Source: Brachionus manjavacas (Eukaryota > Rotifera > Eurotatoria > Ploima > Brachionidae). From it: a stretch of DNA of 64,000 nt. Below are positions 33,433 through 44,160 of the stretch, piece by piece; the first letter of the stretch is position 1; each line of letters opens with the position of its first letter. Location: NCBI GenBank assembly GCA_019054805.1, contig JAHQIY010000002.1, positions 5,890,001-5,954,000 on the forward strand. Reading direction: 5' to 3'. Both the position numbers and the translations under genes were made by a program. The notes below the pieces were generated by a model that was not told the origin of the DNA, searched no databases, and saw nothing but the letters and a program-made list of their open reading frames with translations.

Positions 33433-33465
33433 GCGTTAAAGCAACAAACAATCAAAGCACATATT
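33433..33465. repeat. Inverted copy of the 63-bp insert (33 bp perfect)
   Basis: Exact reverse complement of 32923-32955, including the core GATTGTTTGTTGCTTTAACG. It lies 480 bp downstream outside the LINE reading frame. No obvious flanking duplication here. Confidence 0.8.
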
Positions 33466-33469
33466 AAGT

Positions 33470-34600
33470 TTGGAATAAAATTTTGCACTTATTATATCCA
33501 TTCTATTAATCTGAAGATCAAAGTTGTTCAGTAAGTCAATTTTTGATATTTAAATTAGAATTGTAATTTCAATTTTTTTTAAAACTTCAGAAAAAATTGG
33601 GTTGTTCTTTCTATCAAGCTTAATTAAATACCAAAATAGATTTCAGTGAATTAATTTTTTTAGTATAAATTGAATTCAGAGAATATTTCAAAAAATTAAG
33701 AATATTTTAGAATATTTTATGCCAAAAAAATTTTGTCAAAAAATTTTAAATTTTGCAATCTTTTCTAGAAAATCGAGTTACGGATCATCATTGATCTTTA
33801 TTTAAATATATCCAATAATGAAATTTTATAAAATGTAAAAAAAGAAAAAATTATCAACAATAATTTCCAAAACATTTTTTTGAATAATTCAAATATTTTT
33901 ATTTACCTAAAAAAATGTGAAAAAATTGAATAAATTAAGAGTTTAATGGAAAAAATAACAAAGATATTTGAATCTTTTTTTTTCTCATTGCAGAAAAAGA
34001 TAGAGATGATATTAATAGAATTCTAACAATGTCCATATTTTTTGGGCAATATTACAAAATGAACAGGATCTAGAAATTTTCTCTTTTAATAAAAGCGATC
34101 GAGACAATTAATATTTGAAAGTTTTTCAATTATATCCGAATTATTGAATAATAATTCAATATTATATAATTTATCTTTTTTTAATTTTAGTTCGGACTTC
34201 AAATTAAATAATAAAAAGTTGGTAATTATAAAAAGCATTAATTTATAGGTATGTTAATAGTTTACTTTTGTTCGATTTATTAAAAGATAATATAGGACGA
34301 ATTAAAGACTCGACTGTAAAAAATTTTAAATTTATATATATGATTGGAATATTATGTAGCTATTCGAAGTTATATAAAGTTGAGAGGAAAAAAAAATGAA
34401 TTTATCTACACAAAATTTTCAAAATCATTTTAAGGATTCACAAAAACTAATAAAACTGGTAAATCTTGTTAATGTATTATATTAAGTTAAAAGCAAAAAG
34501 AAATATTTTCAGATGTAGGTTGGATATATAAGAGTAAAAAATTCATTAAAAAAGTAAAACTAAAGTCGTTTATCATTTTAACTTTAAAAAAAAAATCTTT
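33470..34600. other. Non-coding AT-rich interval
   Basis: No gene, structured repeat or recognisable transposon protein. Confidence 0.45.
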
Positions 34601-34609
34601 CAAGATTCA

Positions 34610-36010
34610 GATTCCGACTCTTTACAACTTCAACAATTGAACGATCAGCTGCCAAAAATATTGACTAGCGTTTTAATTTTCCTGTCATTTTTTTAATGCT
34701 CTTAAACCATTCAAGCGCTGAGTGGTCTGTTATAACCGTAAATTTTATTCCATAAAGGTATTTTCTGAATTGTGTCTAAAGGCTTTTCCGCATTCACTTT
34801 TCCATTCAAATGCTGTATCTTTCGTATAAATAGCAAATGTGGATGAGCAATTTTTGAATAATCCTTGATAAAGCGTCGATAAAAGTAAAGGAGTCAAAGA
34901 AAACTTTGGAGTTCCTTTAAATTTCTTGGTCGAACCCTTTCAATAATTGTTTTAATTTTTTCAGGGTCCATTTTAACTTGATTGTGAGAGTCAATGTGAC
35001 TAGGTACTTTTATTTCCTTTGCAAACCAGCTCCATTCAGATGGATTTATTTTTAAATTTGCCTTTATTAATTTTTTAAAAGCTTGTCTTATGTGAGAAAT
35101 GTGTTCATGAAATTTTTTTGAATTTATAGTGATATCATCCATATATACTTCAACGAAAGGAAGGTCACCTAGAGTCATCTGCATATTCCTACTTAAGTCC
35201 GTTGGGGCATTTTTTAAACCGTAAGTTTGTCTTAAAAATTCATAATGACCCTCTGGAGTCGAAAAAGCATTTTTATGAATTGAACTTTTTTACTTGCCAG
35301 TAGCCTGATTTTAAATCAAGTGCAGTAAACCAATTCGAGACAATCATTCTTTCAATTACATCTGTAATGTTTGGAAGTGGCCATCTTTCTGTTAAAGTAT
35401 TTTCGTTTAACTTCCTATAATCTATATTTATTTGTTTATACCGATTTTTTGGGAACCATCATTGGTGGGTAAGACCATACATCCAACATTTGCTTAATCT
35501 CAGATTTTAGAAATTGGCGTTCATTCTCAGATATTCTATATGATCGTCTAAAAATAGGGACCAAATTTTCGTCAATAAACCTAATAGAGTGTTTATACAC
35601 TTTACAACTGCCCAAATCTCTAATTGAATTAGCAAAAAGATCATTTGCCTCTATTAAAATTTTATCGAACGCTTTTTGCTGATTGAATGATAGTGGACTT
35701 AACGGATTAACCTTGTGTGATTTGTTTTCCTAAAAATAATCATCCGAGATTTCTGGATTGACATTAGAAAGAAAAATATCTAAAATATTTTCTTCCTTAT
35801 TGCTTTCTTTATTTTCTAATTTTAAATCTGTATCAGGGAATCTTTTTAGTCCTTGTTATGGAAAAATTTCTGAATTTGCCTTTATAAACCGATCAAGACC
35901 TAACAAAACATCATGGTCTTCATGATTAAACAATAAATTTGATCCAGCATAAACTGATTCCAAGATTAATTTCAATTAGTTTAGTTTTGCCAGAAGCATG
36001 AGAAATTATC
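34610..36010 (-). mobile_element. Ty3/gypsy LTR-retrotransposon pol remnant
   Basis: Minus strand. Pieces in order: RYKQINIDYRKLNENTL and RWPLPNITDVIERM (RT motif 1), FTALDLKSGYWQV (catalytic D), TPEGHYEFLRQTYGLKNAPT, LPFVEVYMDDITINS (YMDD active site near 35140), HISHIRQAFKKLIKANLKIN, the block MDPEKIKTIIERVRPRNLKE, then LLYFYRRFIKDYSKIAHPHL leading into RNase H. The order and wording (F.VYIDDI, HL..VF..L..A.LK.N, K...I......P....L..FLG..N.YR.FI) are Ty3/gypsy. Stops and frameshifts occur throughout and I found no LTRs, so it is an old fragment. Confidence 0.88.
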
Positions 36011-36353
36011 CCTGTTGCAGTTTTTATTTTGTTGTCACTTTCTATATTAAATTTAACAAGCTATTTTATAAATTGGCTATATTAATGGATTTTTTTTGAA
36101 TACTCCCATATGTGAGGCTTGTGGATAGTCAAAGTGGATCGCTGTTTTATAATTATTATTTTATATCTCTTTTAATAAAATATATAGCATTAAAAGCTAA
36201 GTAATAGACTATAAAAATTCATTAATAATTTAAAATAATAAAAAACAGATAAAATATTATAGAATGTTCCACGAGAATATGTTTAAATAATTAAAATATT
36301 TTATAATGTTCTATAACTGCGTGTCAAATAACATATATTCATTATTTATTTTA

Positions 36354-36576
36354 AAAAGAATAAGTTTGATATTTATTTAGGATTTTAAAAAAAAATTGTA
36401 AATTCTTTTTTTTTCTTTTACTTAATTTTTTATTTTTTTTATATACTCTTATTCTGAAGAAGCATTAGCTCGATACAAATAAAAAATTAAATAAATAAAT
36501 TATCTAAAAGAATAAAAAAGAATTTACAATATTATTTTAAAATTCCTAAATAAATATCAAACTTATTCTTTTTCAC
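36354..36576. repeat. Small hairpin element
   Basis: Arms 36354-36440 and about 36485-36576 are reverse complements. Both contain AAGAATAAGTTTGATATTTA followed by TTTAGGA, and then ATTGTAAATTCTTTTTT. The loop is about 45 bp. Non-coding; a MITE-like palindrome. Confidence 0.8.
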
Positions 36577-36579
36577 TTA

Positions 36580-37170
36580 AGCGTTTAATTTCAAATATGA
36601 AAATGCTTTTAATATTAACTTGTAATTATTATTTTTTTTTGAAACAAAAAAATATTTGAAACAATCCTTTTCAATGTTATTTTAACATTGGATACATTTG
36701 TAATTCAAACACAAAAAATAAAACCACATATTTACGAATACTTAATGTCCTTGTCATTCAGTAGTTTAATTTTCCTCTTAGTACTAATTTTATAAGCCAA
36801 ACTCAATTCCTTTCCGCTAAAAGAATTATGAATAAGATTTTCAGTCTTTCTAGACCAAAAAATTATTTAAATATAGATTTTCTTATTTTATTAGAAATAA
36901 AGCTTTAATTATTAAGTAAAAAATTATATAAAAACAATTTTTAAGCAAAATTTATTCTTGAAATGGAAGAATAAATTTATTTGCTTCAAAAGAAAACACT
37001 TCTTTTTAAAAAAGATTAAAACTAAATCATATTTTTTAAAAGTTACTTAAAATTCTATATGAAGACTTAAGACATAAAACCATCACATTAATAATTTATG
37101 AAAAAGATTGAGAAAAAAATACAGTTTTTTAGGAAAAAAAATGTCAATGAATTTGGATAAGCATTTGTTA
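36580..37170. other. Non-coding AT-rich interval
   Basis: Sequence 3' of copy B. Nothing recognised. Confidence 0.45.
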
Positions 37171-37175
37171 TTGAT

Positions 37176-38539
37176 TCAGTTTGGCACGCTGAATACTTTG
37201 TTGGCTATTTCAAGAAAATCAGAAAATTTTAGAAAAGAAGGAACATCTTGAAAAAAATAAAAAAAGTCATCAAAAATATCAAAACTAGTTTCAAAACGAT
37301 CGATTAAGTGAAAAAGTGCATCTCTGGCATCTAATTTAGAAATAAATTCATCATTATCTGTATCAAAACTATCAAAAATTTCTTTTAATAATTTCTTAAA
37401 TGAATTTAAAACATTAATATTTGATATTGGGTTATTAGTGGATTCTTTTAATTCAGCAAGACCAGCTTGGTCCAAATCAATGAGTTCAAGTGCATCAATA
37501 TCACCTTCAAGGTGTATGTTTGGCTTTGGCTTCTGTGAAGCGAATACAATTCCATGAGGATGTTCAAGTCTGTGCACAAATTCAGGCAATTTATCTGACG
37601 AATTCAATTGTTTCGAATACTTTTGCCTGTATTCACTAGGATTTGTTTCTTCTATACCCAAATATTTGAGTTCCTGAGTGACTTGGACATCAGGCTTTTG
37701 CCAGTCAATGATAACATTTTTTGTTTTTTGAGTTAAATGTTTTGGAATTGATGGCTTTTGATAAATTACTCGTCGTCTGATGTCATTGTACGGCAACCAT
37801 CGTTCAATTAAAATAGACTGAGGCTTTTGTGGATCTTGGGGCATTTTTTCAATGACCAGCTTCCTGGGCGGAGGAGGCATTAGTCTTCCTGGAATGGTGA
37901 TCACTTTTGTCGGAATTGATTCAGGAGTTTTAGGGGTTCTTCTCGAATTACCAATGGAGGAGGTGTCGGAACTCGTGGTCGATTTTGTCTGATTATTAGA
38001 GAAGGAGCCGGAGGTATTTGTCGTGGCGCATCATGTCGAATTATTATGTCGCCGGCATCCTGAATTTTTGGTGGTTTCAAATACTTCACATTGATTTCTT
38101 GAGTATATTTTACTTTATTCAGAGGCTTTTTCTTTATAACAATTGGACTGGGATCATCATTTAGAGGATATTGGTCTAGTGGCAAGACTCCTTTCCAATT
38201 CAAGTTTTCATGTCGATTCAGCCATGTTCCTCTAGCATCATTAACTCTGATCATTCCATTTTCTCTAAAAGCTAGTGGATTTTGTGAAAGGATAATTTTT
38301 TTCTCCAAATTTGTCCTATACACTGATGAGTTAAATTGTTTTTGATTCGGAACTGTAAATTCTGAGTGATTATTTAGATGTTGTGGTGTGAAAGAATCTT
38401 TTTGAATATTTTCCTTCAAATAATTTATTAGACTTACGGATCTCCTTGGGCAAGTGTTACTTGAATTCTGTGCATCTCGTGTCCGTTCTCTGGAATGACG
38501 AGAAGAAAATTCTGTCAATTGCTCATTACTATTAACCAT
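37176..38539 (-). pseudogene. Proline-rich family protein, copy B, single-base frameshift
   Basis: From ATG 38539 the frame follows copy A from its VNSNEQ segment onward almost without change. At about 37930-37936 copy A has five Gs (plus strand) and copy B four. The deletion changes EEPPKTPELIPT to EEPLKLLNQFRQK and a stop. The correct frame resumes at once and stays open to the stop at 37176. Unlike copy A it continues past LAELK with 85 more residues including FDSFDTDNDEFISKLDARDA, which fits an EF-hand calcium loop (D-x-D-x-D-x-F-I-x-x-x-D). The N-terminal 150 residues of copy A are missing: homology stops at the ATG. The frameshift lies in a homopolymer, so an assembly error is possible and the gene might be intact. 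Confidence 0.8.
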
Positions 38540-39393
38540 ATTGGAGAAACCAAATAATTGGATTTTTTGTACAATTGAATTAATTTTTAATATATAATAG
38601 AATACGGATCATTTGGTATTTTTTATTTCGTTTGTATCAACAATACAATTTATATATTTGAAAATTTGTTTTAATATTTTATATTAAATCTTTTTTGTTT
38701 TTTTGTATGTTTTTGTTTTGAAATATTTTATTTATTGATTTTGTTATTATAAATTGATTTTTCAATTAAAGAATTCCTTTTAATTTTTTTAGAATTTTTA
38801 TTTTCAATTTTTTCTATACAATTTTCTAAATTTTTAAATTTCCGTGATCAACTCAAACATTTAATTCAATTTTTATCTTATCATCAACTAATTTTGAAAC
38901 ATCTATTATGTTTCATTTTTTTTACATAAAGAAACTTCAATAATAAAATTCTAATATTTTTTTTCTTCAAATATATGCTTGCTTTATTTTTAATTAAAAT
39001 GAAGTTTTTTCTAGAAAATATTGAAAAATTAATAATTAAAAATGTAACACTTTCCAAAATATTTATCTCATCATTTTTTATCATATCAAACAATCAAATG
39101 TATGGAATAATCCCCCTTTTGACGAATTTGAAAACTCAAAATTTAAATATTTTAAATTTTTCTAATTTCTATTTAAGCAATGTTTAAGTGACTTTTCTAA
39201 TGCTTAATACTTAATGTTTTAATTTATGAAACTTTTTAATGTTTCAAGAATAAAATATTTTCTTTGATTCAAGTCGTTTTTGAAGGTATAGTATAATTAT
39301 CAAATCATGTGACTTAAAATAAATAAATTTTCAAATCTATTAAATGTTAAAAAAAGTATATCTTCAAAATTATATTTTAAAAATTGAATCAAA
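38540..39393. other. Non-coding interval before ribokinase
   Basis: AT-rich; short open frames on both strands at 38884-39187 are mirror images of low-complexity sequence. Copy B and ribokinase are divergent here, so both promoters should lie in this 0.85 kb. Confidence 0.45.
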
Positions 39394-40485
39394 ATGACAG
39401 ATATTATTTTTGTGGCAAGTTGTAATGTAGACTTAATAAGGTTTATTTAGGATTGAAAAAGATTTTTAAAATATGTAAAATTTTTTTGAAGCTATGTAGA
39501 CAAAATGCCTGTTATCGGAGAAACTTTAATGGGAAAAGAATTCAAAATTGGTTTTGGCGGTAAAGGTGCAAATAAAGCGATAGCTTGTTCACGCTTGGGG
39601 TCAAACTGTTCAGTAATAAGCAAAGTAATTTTAAATGAGATTTAAGAAAATTTTGATAAAATTTAATTAAAGCTTGGAGACGATATTTTTGGAAAAAATT
39701 ATTTGGAAAATTTCAAAAAAAATAACATCAACACTGAAAAAGTATTTATTACAAATAAAGCAGCGACTGGAGTGGCACCAATTTGTGTTGATAAAAATGG
39801 AAATAATTCTATAATAGTAATTCTTGGTGCTAATCTTTTACTTTCACCTGAAGATATTGAAAAATGCGAAGAATCTATTAAGAATTCAAAAATTTTAGTT
39901 ACAAATCTCGAAGTTCCAGTTGAAACGGTGATAAAATCACTAGAAATAGCCAAAAAACATAATATTACAACAATTCTTAATTTCGCACCAGCTTCGGCTG
40001 ATCATTCAAATGAAAAACTTTTTATAAATACAGATTATCTTATTTTAAATGAAATCGAAATCGAACAATTAAGCAGATTAGAAATAAAAACAAATGAAGA
40101 TATCAAAAGGGCAAGTTTTTCTTTATTGGAAAATCATCACATTAAGCTTGGATTAATTGTTACTTTGGGAGAAAAGGGTGTTTTTTTCGCTAATGCCAAG
40201 GATAAATCATGCTTTCATGTTCTTTGTCAAAAAGTTAATGTTGTGGATACTTCAGTAATTTAATATGAATTGAAAAAAAACTAAAAAATTTTTGTGTTTT
40301 TTAATAAGGGTGCTGGGGATGCTTTTGTTGGTGCTTTTGTCCATTTTTTGAATCGAACTGATTCCATCAGACTTGTAATTGAAAAAGCTAGTACATATGC
40401 TGGTTTGACTGTTCAGTCTCATGGCACACAGTCAAGTTATCCGACCATTGTTGAAATAAATGAAAAATTGAAACTAATTATTTAG
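39394..40485 (+). CDS. RBKS: Ribokinase
   Basis: Four exons: 39394-39440, 39492-39624, 39673-40254 and 40309-40485, totalling 312 residues, normal for the family. It phosphorylates D-ribose at O5 with ATP, feeding ribose into the pentose phosphate pool. Visible pfkB-family features: the substrate-binding GFGGKGANKAIACSRLG near the N-terminus, GDDIFGKNYLENFKKNNI, AATGVAPI, GANLLLSPEDIE, NFAPAS, LNEIEIEQL, VTLGEKGVFF, and the C-terminal signature DTS|GAGDAFVGAFVHFL with catalytic Asp, split by the last intron. The closing TVQSHGTQSSYPT matches the family's monovalent-cation region. The start ATG gives MTDIIFVASCNVDLI, the expected first strand. No breaks. Confidence 0.96.
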
Positions 40486-41655
40486 TAAAACTTTATTGAA
40501 AATCATATTTTTTAAAAATAAAATTGAATATATCAGCCCACGCCAAAAATGTAGACTTTATTTTTTTTTTAAATCAAGCTTAAATTAAAAATAAATTAAT
40601 CAATTATATTTGTGAATGAATCAGCTGTTAATTTAAATTAAATTAAATTTTTCAAAATTTAAGAATTGTATTTTTTTTTTATTATTTGACAAAAAGTTAA
40701 TGAATGTCAATTCTTTTCAGGTAAATGACAAGAAAATTTTTTTAATTATAAATCTGTCCTCAATTTGAAAAAGACTTTATTGCTTTGTAGTTTTACTGCA
40801 ACTAAATACTACCAGACTCGGGAACCAGTATATTTAATTACTTCAATAATTAAACTTTGTTAAATTTAAGACAAAGAAACAATTGCAATCTTGAAATAAA
40901 TATAAGGGACAAGGAATCAAGTTTATGCCTAAATTTGAAATTTTTGTCATTTTTTTCAATCAAATAGATAAAAAGCATTCTATGTGTATGAGTATGTGTA
41001 TTGTTGGGTGCTTGTTGTCATTTGAAAAAAGAAATTTTGTTGATTTAAATTTTTTTCAAGAAATTTAAGCTATTAAACATAAAATTTTGTTTATTTAAAC
41101 TTTGGTATCAATATATTAAAATTTTTATTTCGGTCTGATAGAACAAACATGGTTCTATTTGGCAACAAACTAAGCAATTTAATGATTTTGAATTTAATGT
41201 CTTAGAATGTGTATGTGTTTTTGCAAACGATTCGGTTGATAATAGACCGAAACAATGGTAAAACAAAATTCTATTATAAACAAAAATGAATGGCGTTTTT
41301 CAATGAACATCGCTAATTAAGCTGAAAAATTCAAGAAATTCAATTAGTTTTGCCACAAACAAAATCATTTATATCTTCTTTATATTCTAGCTTTCATTTT
41401 TTGTTCATACCTGTAAAAATACCAATTACCAAAAGGACCATATTTGCCAGAAAAATTCAAATTATGCTTCATAAAACTTCGGCAATATGAGAGAATATTT
41501 TCATTTTTAAACAAAAATTTATATTTTAGAATGTATTGTTTGTGTTTGTTAAGGATTTCAACAAAGACTTTCTCTATTACCTATAAATACTCAAGCTTAA
41601 TTTTAAAAATTTAGATAAAATTTAATTATTTTTTGCTACTTAGATTTAAGAGACA
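40486..41655. other. Non-coding interval upstream of proline-rich copy C
   Basis: No open frame of note. Contains a slightly more GC-balanced stretch with GTGTATG/GTATGTG words near 40980-41000. It should carry the promoter of the gene at 41656. Confidence 0.4.
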
Positions 41656-42600
41656 ATGTCAACTAAAACCGCAAGCACCACAGTGACTCGTCGCTCAACT
41701 TCTTCAAGACACGACGAAAAACTGAATCGAAGCTCGTCACTTAGACGAGAGAGAGTCCAACGATCTAGCAGTGGCCTCTACACCAGACAATCGAACAGAT
41801 TTTCGGTGCAAGAGGTTGTTACGAATGCGGAAAGTAAAATGGAGAAAGCGATTGTAGAGGCTGAGAACCCAATAGAGGTGAACGATGCCGAAGAAGTGAT
41901 AATCAACGATGATGAAAAGGGCTATTGGTTGAACAAGGAAGAAGCCGAGAGCTGGAAAGGTCCCATTCCGATTGATGAATACCGACTGAATGAGGATCCA
42001 AGTCCAATAGTGGTAAAGAAAAAACCATTGGATAAAGTCAAGTACAAACAAGAAGTTCATATCAAGTACTTGAAGCCACCAACACCAAAACCTGCCGAAA
42101 TTCTTGTCATTCAAGAGCCTGATAAGCAACTACCACCAGCACCTCCACTAGTAGTGCGCACTGCTCCATCGCCTGCACCGAGTCCGGAGCCAATTATTAT
42201 ACGCGAAGCTCCTCCACCATCTCCCTGCCCCACTCAAAGAAAAGTTATTATCGTGCCTGGTAAAGTACTCCCACCGCCAGCTAGAAAAGTAATCTACGAA
42301 AAACTTCCAGAATGTCCACAAAAACCACAGAAGATAATCATCGAACGCTGGCTTAAAGCTAAACAACCAAAACCAAAAATAATTTTATGCAAACAAATAG
42401 AGCAACCATGTTGCCAGCCGATTAATATTCCTCAATGTGACTATCAGACAAGCTACACGGCCTATCCAAATTGTGTGCCAAATACTTCATATACAACTGG
42501 ATCGTTTGATCCACAAATGATCTATGGTTCTACTTCTCATCGAGCTCACTACAAAAACAATTCGAGCAGAAAAGAATACGTTTACGATGTCTATTTGTGA
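41656..42600 (+). CDS. Proline-rich family protein, copy C (diverged paralogue)
   Basis: Single exon, 314 residues, ATG in ACAATGTC. Same architecture as copies A and B at protein level. After a Ser/Arg-rich head (RRSTSSRHDEKLNRSSSLRR) come GYWLNKEEAESWKGPIPIDE, EDPSPIVVKKKPLDKVKYKQ, HIKYLKPPTPKPAE, PPAPPLVVRTAPSPAPSPEP, KVIIVPGKVLPPPARKVIYE and CPQKPQKIIIERWLKAKQPK. The C-terminus diverges and is Cys/Tyr-rich (CCQPINIPQCDYQTSYTAYP). DNA identity to the other copies is low outside the motifs, and codon use is more GC-rich, so it is an old paralogue. Function unknown; composition suggests a structural, possibly cytoskeletal or cortical, protein. Confidence 0.88.
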   Translation: MSTKTASTTVTRRSTSSRHDEKLNRSSSLRRERVQRSSSGLYTRQSNRFSVQEVVTNAESKMEKAIVEAENPIEVNDAEEVIINDDEKGYWLNKEEAESWKGPIPIDEYRLNEDPSPIVVKKKPLDKVKYKQEVHIKYLKPPTPKPAEILVIQEPDKQLPPAPPLVVRTAPSPAPSPEPIIIREAPPPSPCPTQRKVIIVPGKVLPPPARKVIYEKLPECPQKPQKIIIERWLKAKQPKPKIILCKQIEQPCCQPINIPQCDYQTSYTAYPNCVPNTSYTTGSFDPQMIYGSTSHRAHYKNNSSRKEYVYDVYL

Positions 42601-43329
42601 GATTAAAATAAAATTTTGTCAAAAAAAAAATCCATAAATTCTTGTTTTAATTTTTTTTTTGGAAAATTTTTAAAATCTTTCAAAGCTTTTTAAAAAAACT
42701 TTAATAAAGAATCAAACGATGAGTACATGACTTTAAATTGCCAGAAATTAAATTTATTAAAGAAGAAGATGAAATTAGATTTCTTTTTTATTTTTATTTT
42801 TTATCTTCTTAGGTCTTTATAACTAATAAATTATAATTTTTAATATCATATTTTCATTGAATGATTTTAACATATATGATGCGTTTTTTTATTTCAAATA
42901 ATTCTAATAATTACAAAATTCTTTGATATTTATTTAAAATTTTATCGAAATAATTAGTATTAAAATGGATTGAAAATGTGGGAAAAAATTCATCCCTAGC
43001 TATTGAGAAACTTTTCAAGTTTTTCACAATTGAATACTCTTTGTAATTTGTGTTTTTATTAGACGATCTTTTGATGAATTTCTATTTGATTACTTTTAAA
43101 ATGTTTGTATCTTAAATGAATAATAATTTTTTTTAAATATATGAACTTAAATTAAAAGTAAACTAATTTTTAAGGTGATTTCATTAGGATAGTTTTTTTA
43201 ATTAAAAAAAAAAAGATAATTTAAATTATTTCGATAGCAAATAATTAAGAATAAAAGAAAAAAACTCAATTTTAATCAAATCATTATTTTATCAATTAAT
43301 TCTATACACCCTCAATATATCATACTTAA
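42601..43329. other. Non-coding AT-rich interval
   Basis: 3' flank of copy C; nothing recognised. Confidence 0.45.
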
Positions 43330-43934
43330 TAAGGTGTGCGTCATACAATAGTAAATATTTTTTTGGCTTTTTGATGACTGAGGGTCATAGAGTACCTCAA
43401 AAAATCTAGTCTGAAATTTTCTCTCTAAATCTAAGCAAAAAATACTTCAAAAGAAGTTACTTTTACTAGAATAGATTTTTCTGTTACTTTTTAATGAAAA
43501 AAATTAAGGATGTAGACTTAATTTTCAAATTATTTTTTCACACTAGTTGAAAATGTCACTTTACTATATTAGACCCATAGAATTCAAATTTTTAGTTATC
43601 TGAGTTGAATTGTTATTTTTAAATGAAAAATAATCGATCATTAAAAAACTATCTTTTTTAAGTTTTTAGCATAAATCGCTATTAATATTAGATTTTTTAA
43701 AAAAACGAAGGCTAGTGTAATAAAATAATTTGAAAATTTAGTCTACATTCTTAAATATTTCATTCAAAAAGTAACTTCTTTTGAAGTATTCTTTGCTTCA
43801 GAGAACAAATCTGATAGGGATCATTTCAGGTTAGAGGAAAAAAATAATTTTTTCTAGATTTTTTGGGGTACTCTATGACCCTCAGTCATCAAAAAGCCAA
43901 AAAAAATATTTGCTATTGGATGGCACACACCTTA
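43330..43934. mobile_element. Foldback/MITE element with about 220-bp inverted arms
   Basis: Begins TAAGGTGTGYG and ends with its complement. The arms (43330-43550 and about 43705-43934) share TTTGGCTTTTTGATGACTGA, GGGTCATAGAGTACC, AAAAAATCTAG, ACTTCAAAAGAAGTTACTTT and ATGTAGACT..ATTTTCAAAT. The centre (about 150 bp) is partly palindromic too. No open frame. The RNA or single strand would fold into one long hairpin. No clear target-site duplication; the TA at each edge is suggestive only. Confidence 0.85.
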
Positions 43935-44160
43935 CACAAAAATCTTTTTTTAATTTTTCTTAATCTAGAATAGATTTTTCTGTGAAAATAACTGGCTATT
44001 TTTTACATTAGGCGACAGTGTAGGACATCCGGCAACAATTCGCTTTTATTTTATTTGATGACACATTTTGAATTTACTATACACTCTTTTATTAAGGATA
44101 GCACAGTGATGAAATGACATCATGCTTGATAAAGACTAGTTTCCGAATTAAAAATTATTA

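Noticed and set aside
38884..39187. Opposed open frames between copy B and ribokinase
   Set aside because: Mirror-image low-complexity frames with no homology; neither joins to neighbouring exons.
41737..42366. Minus-strand open frames opposite proline-rich copy C
   Set aside because: Antisense shadows caused by the proline-rich codon pattern.
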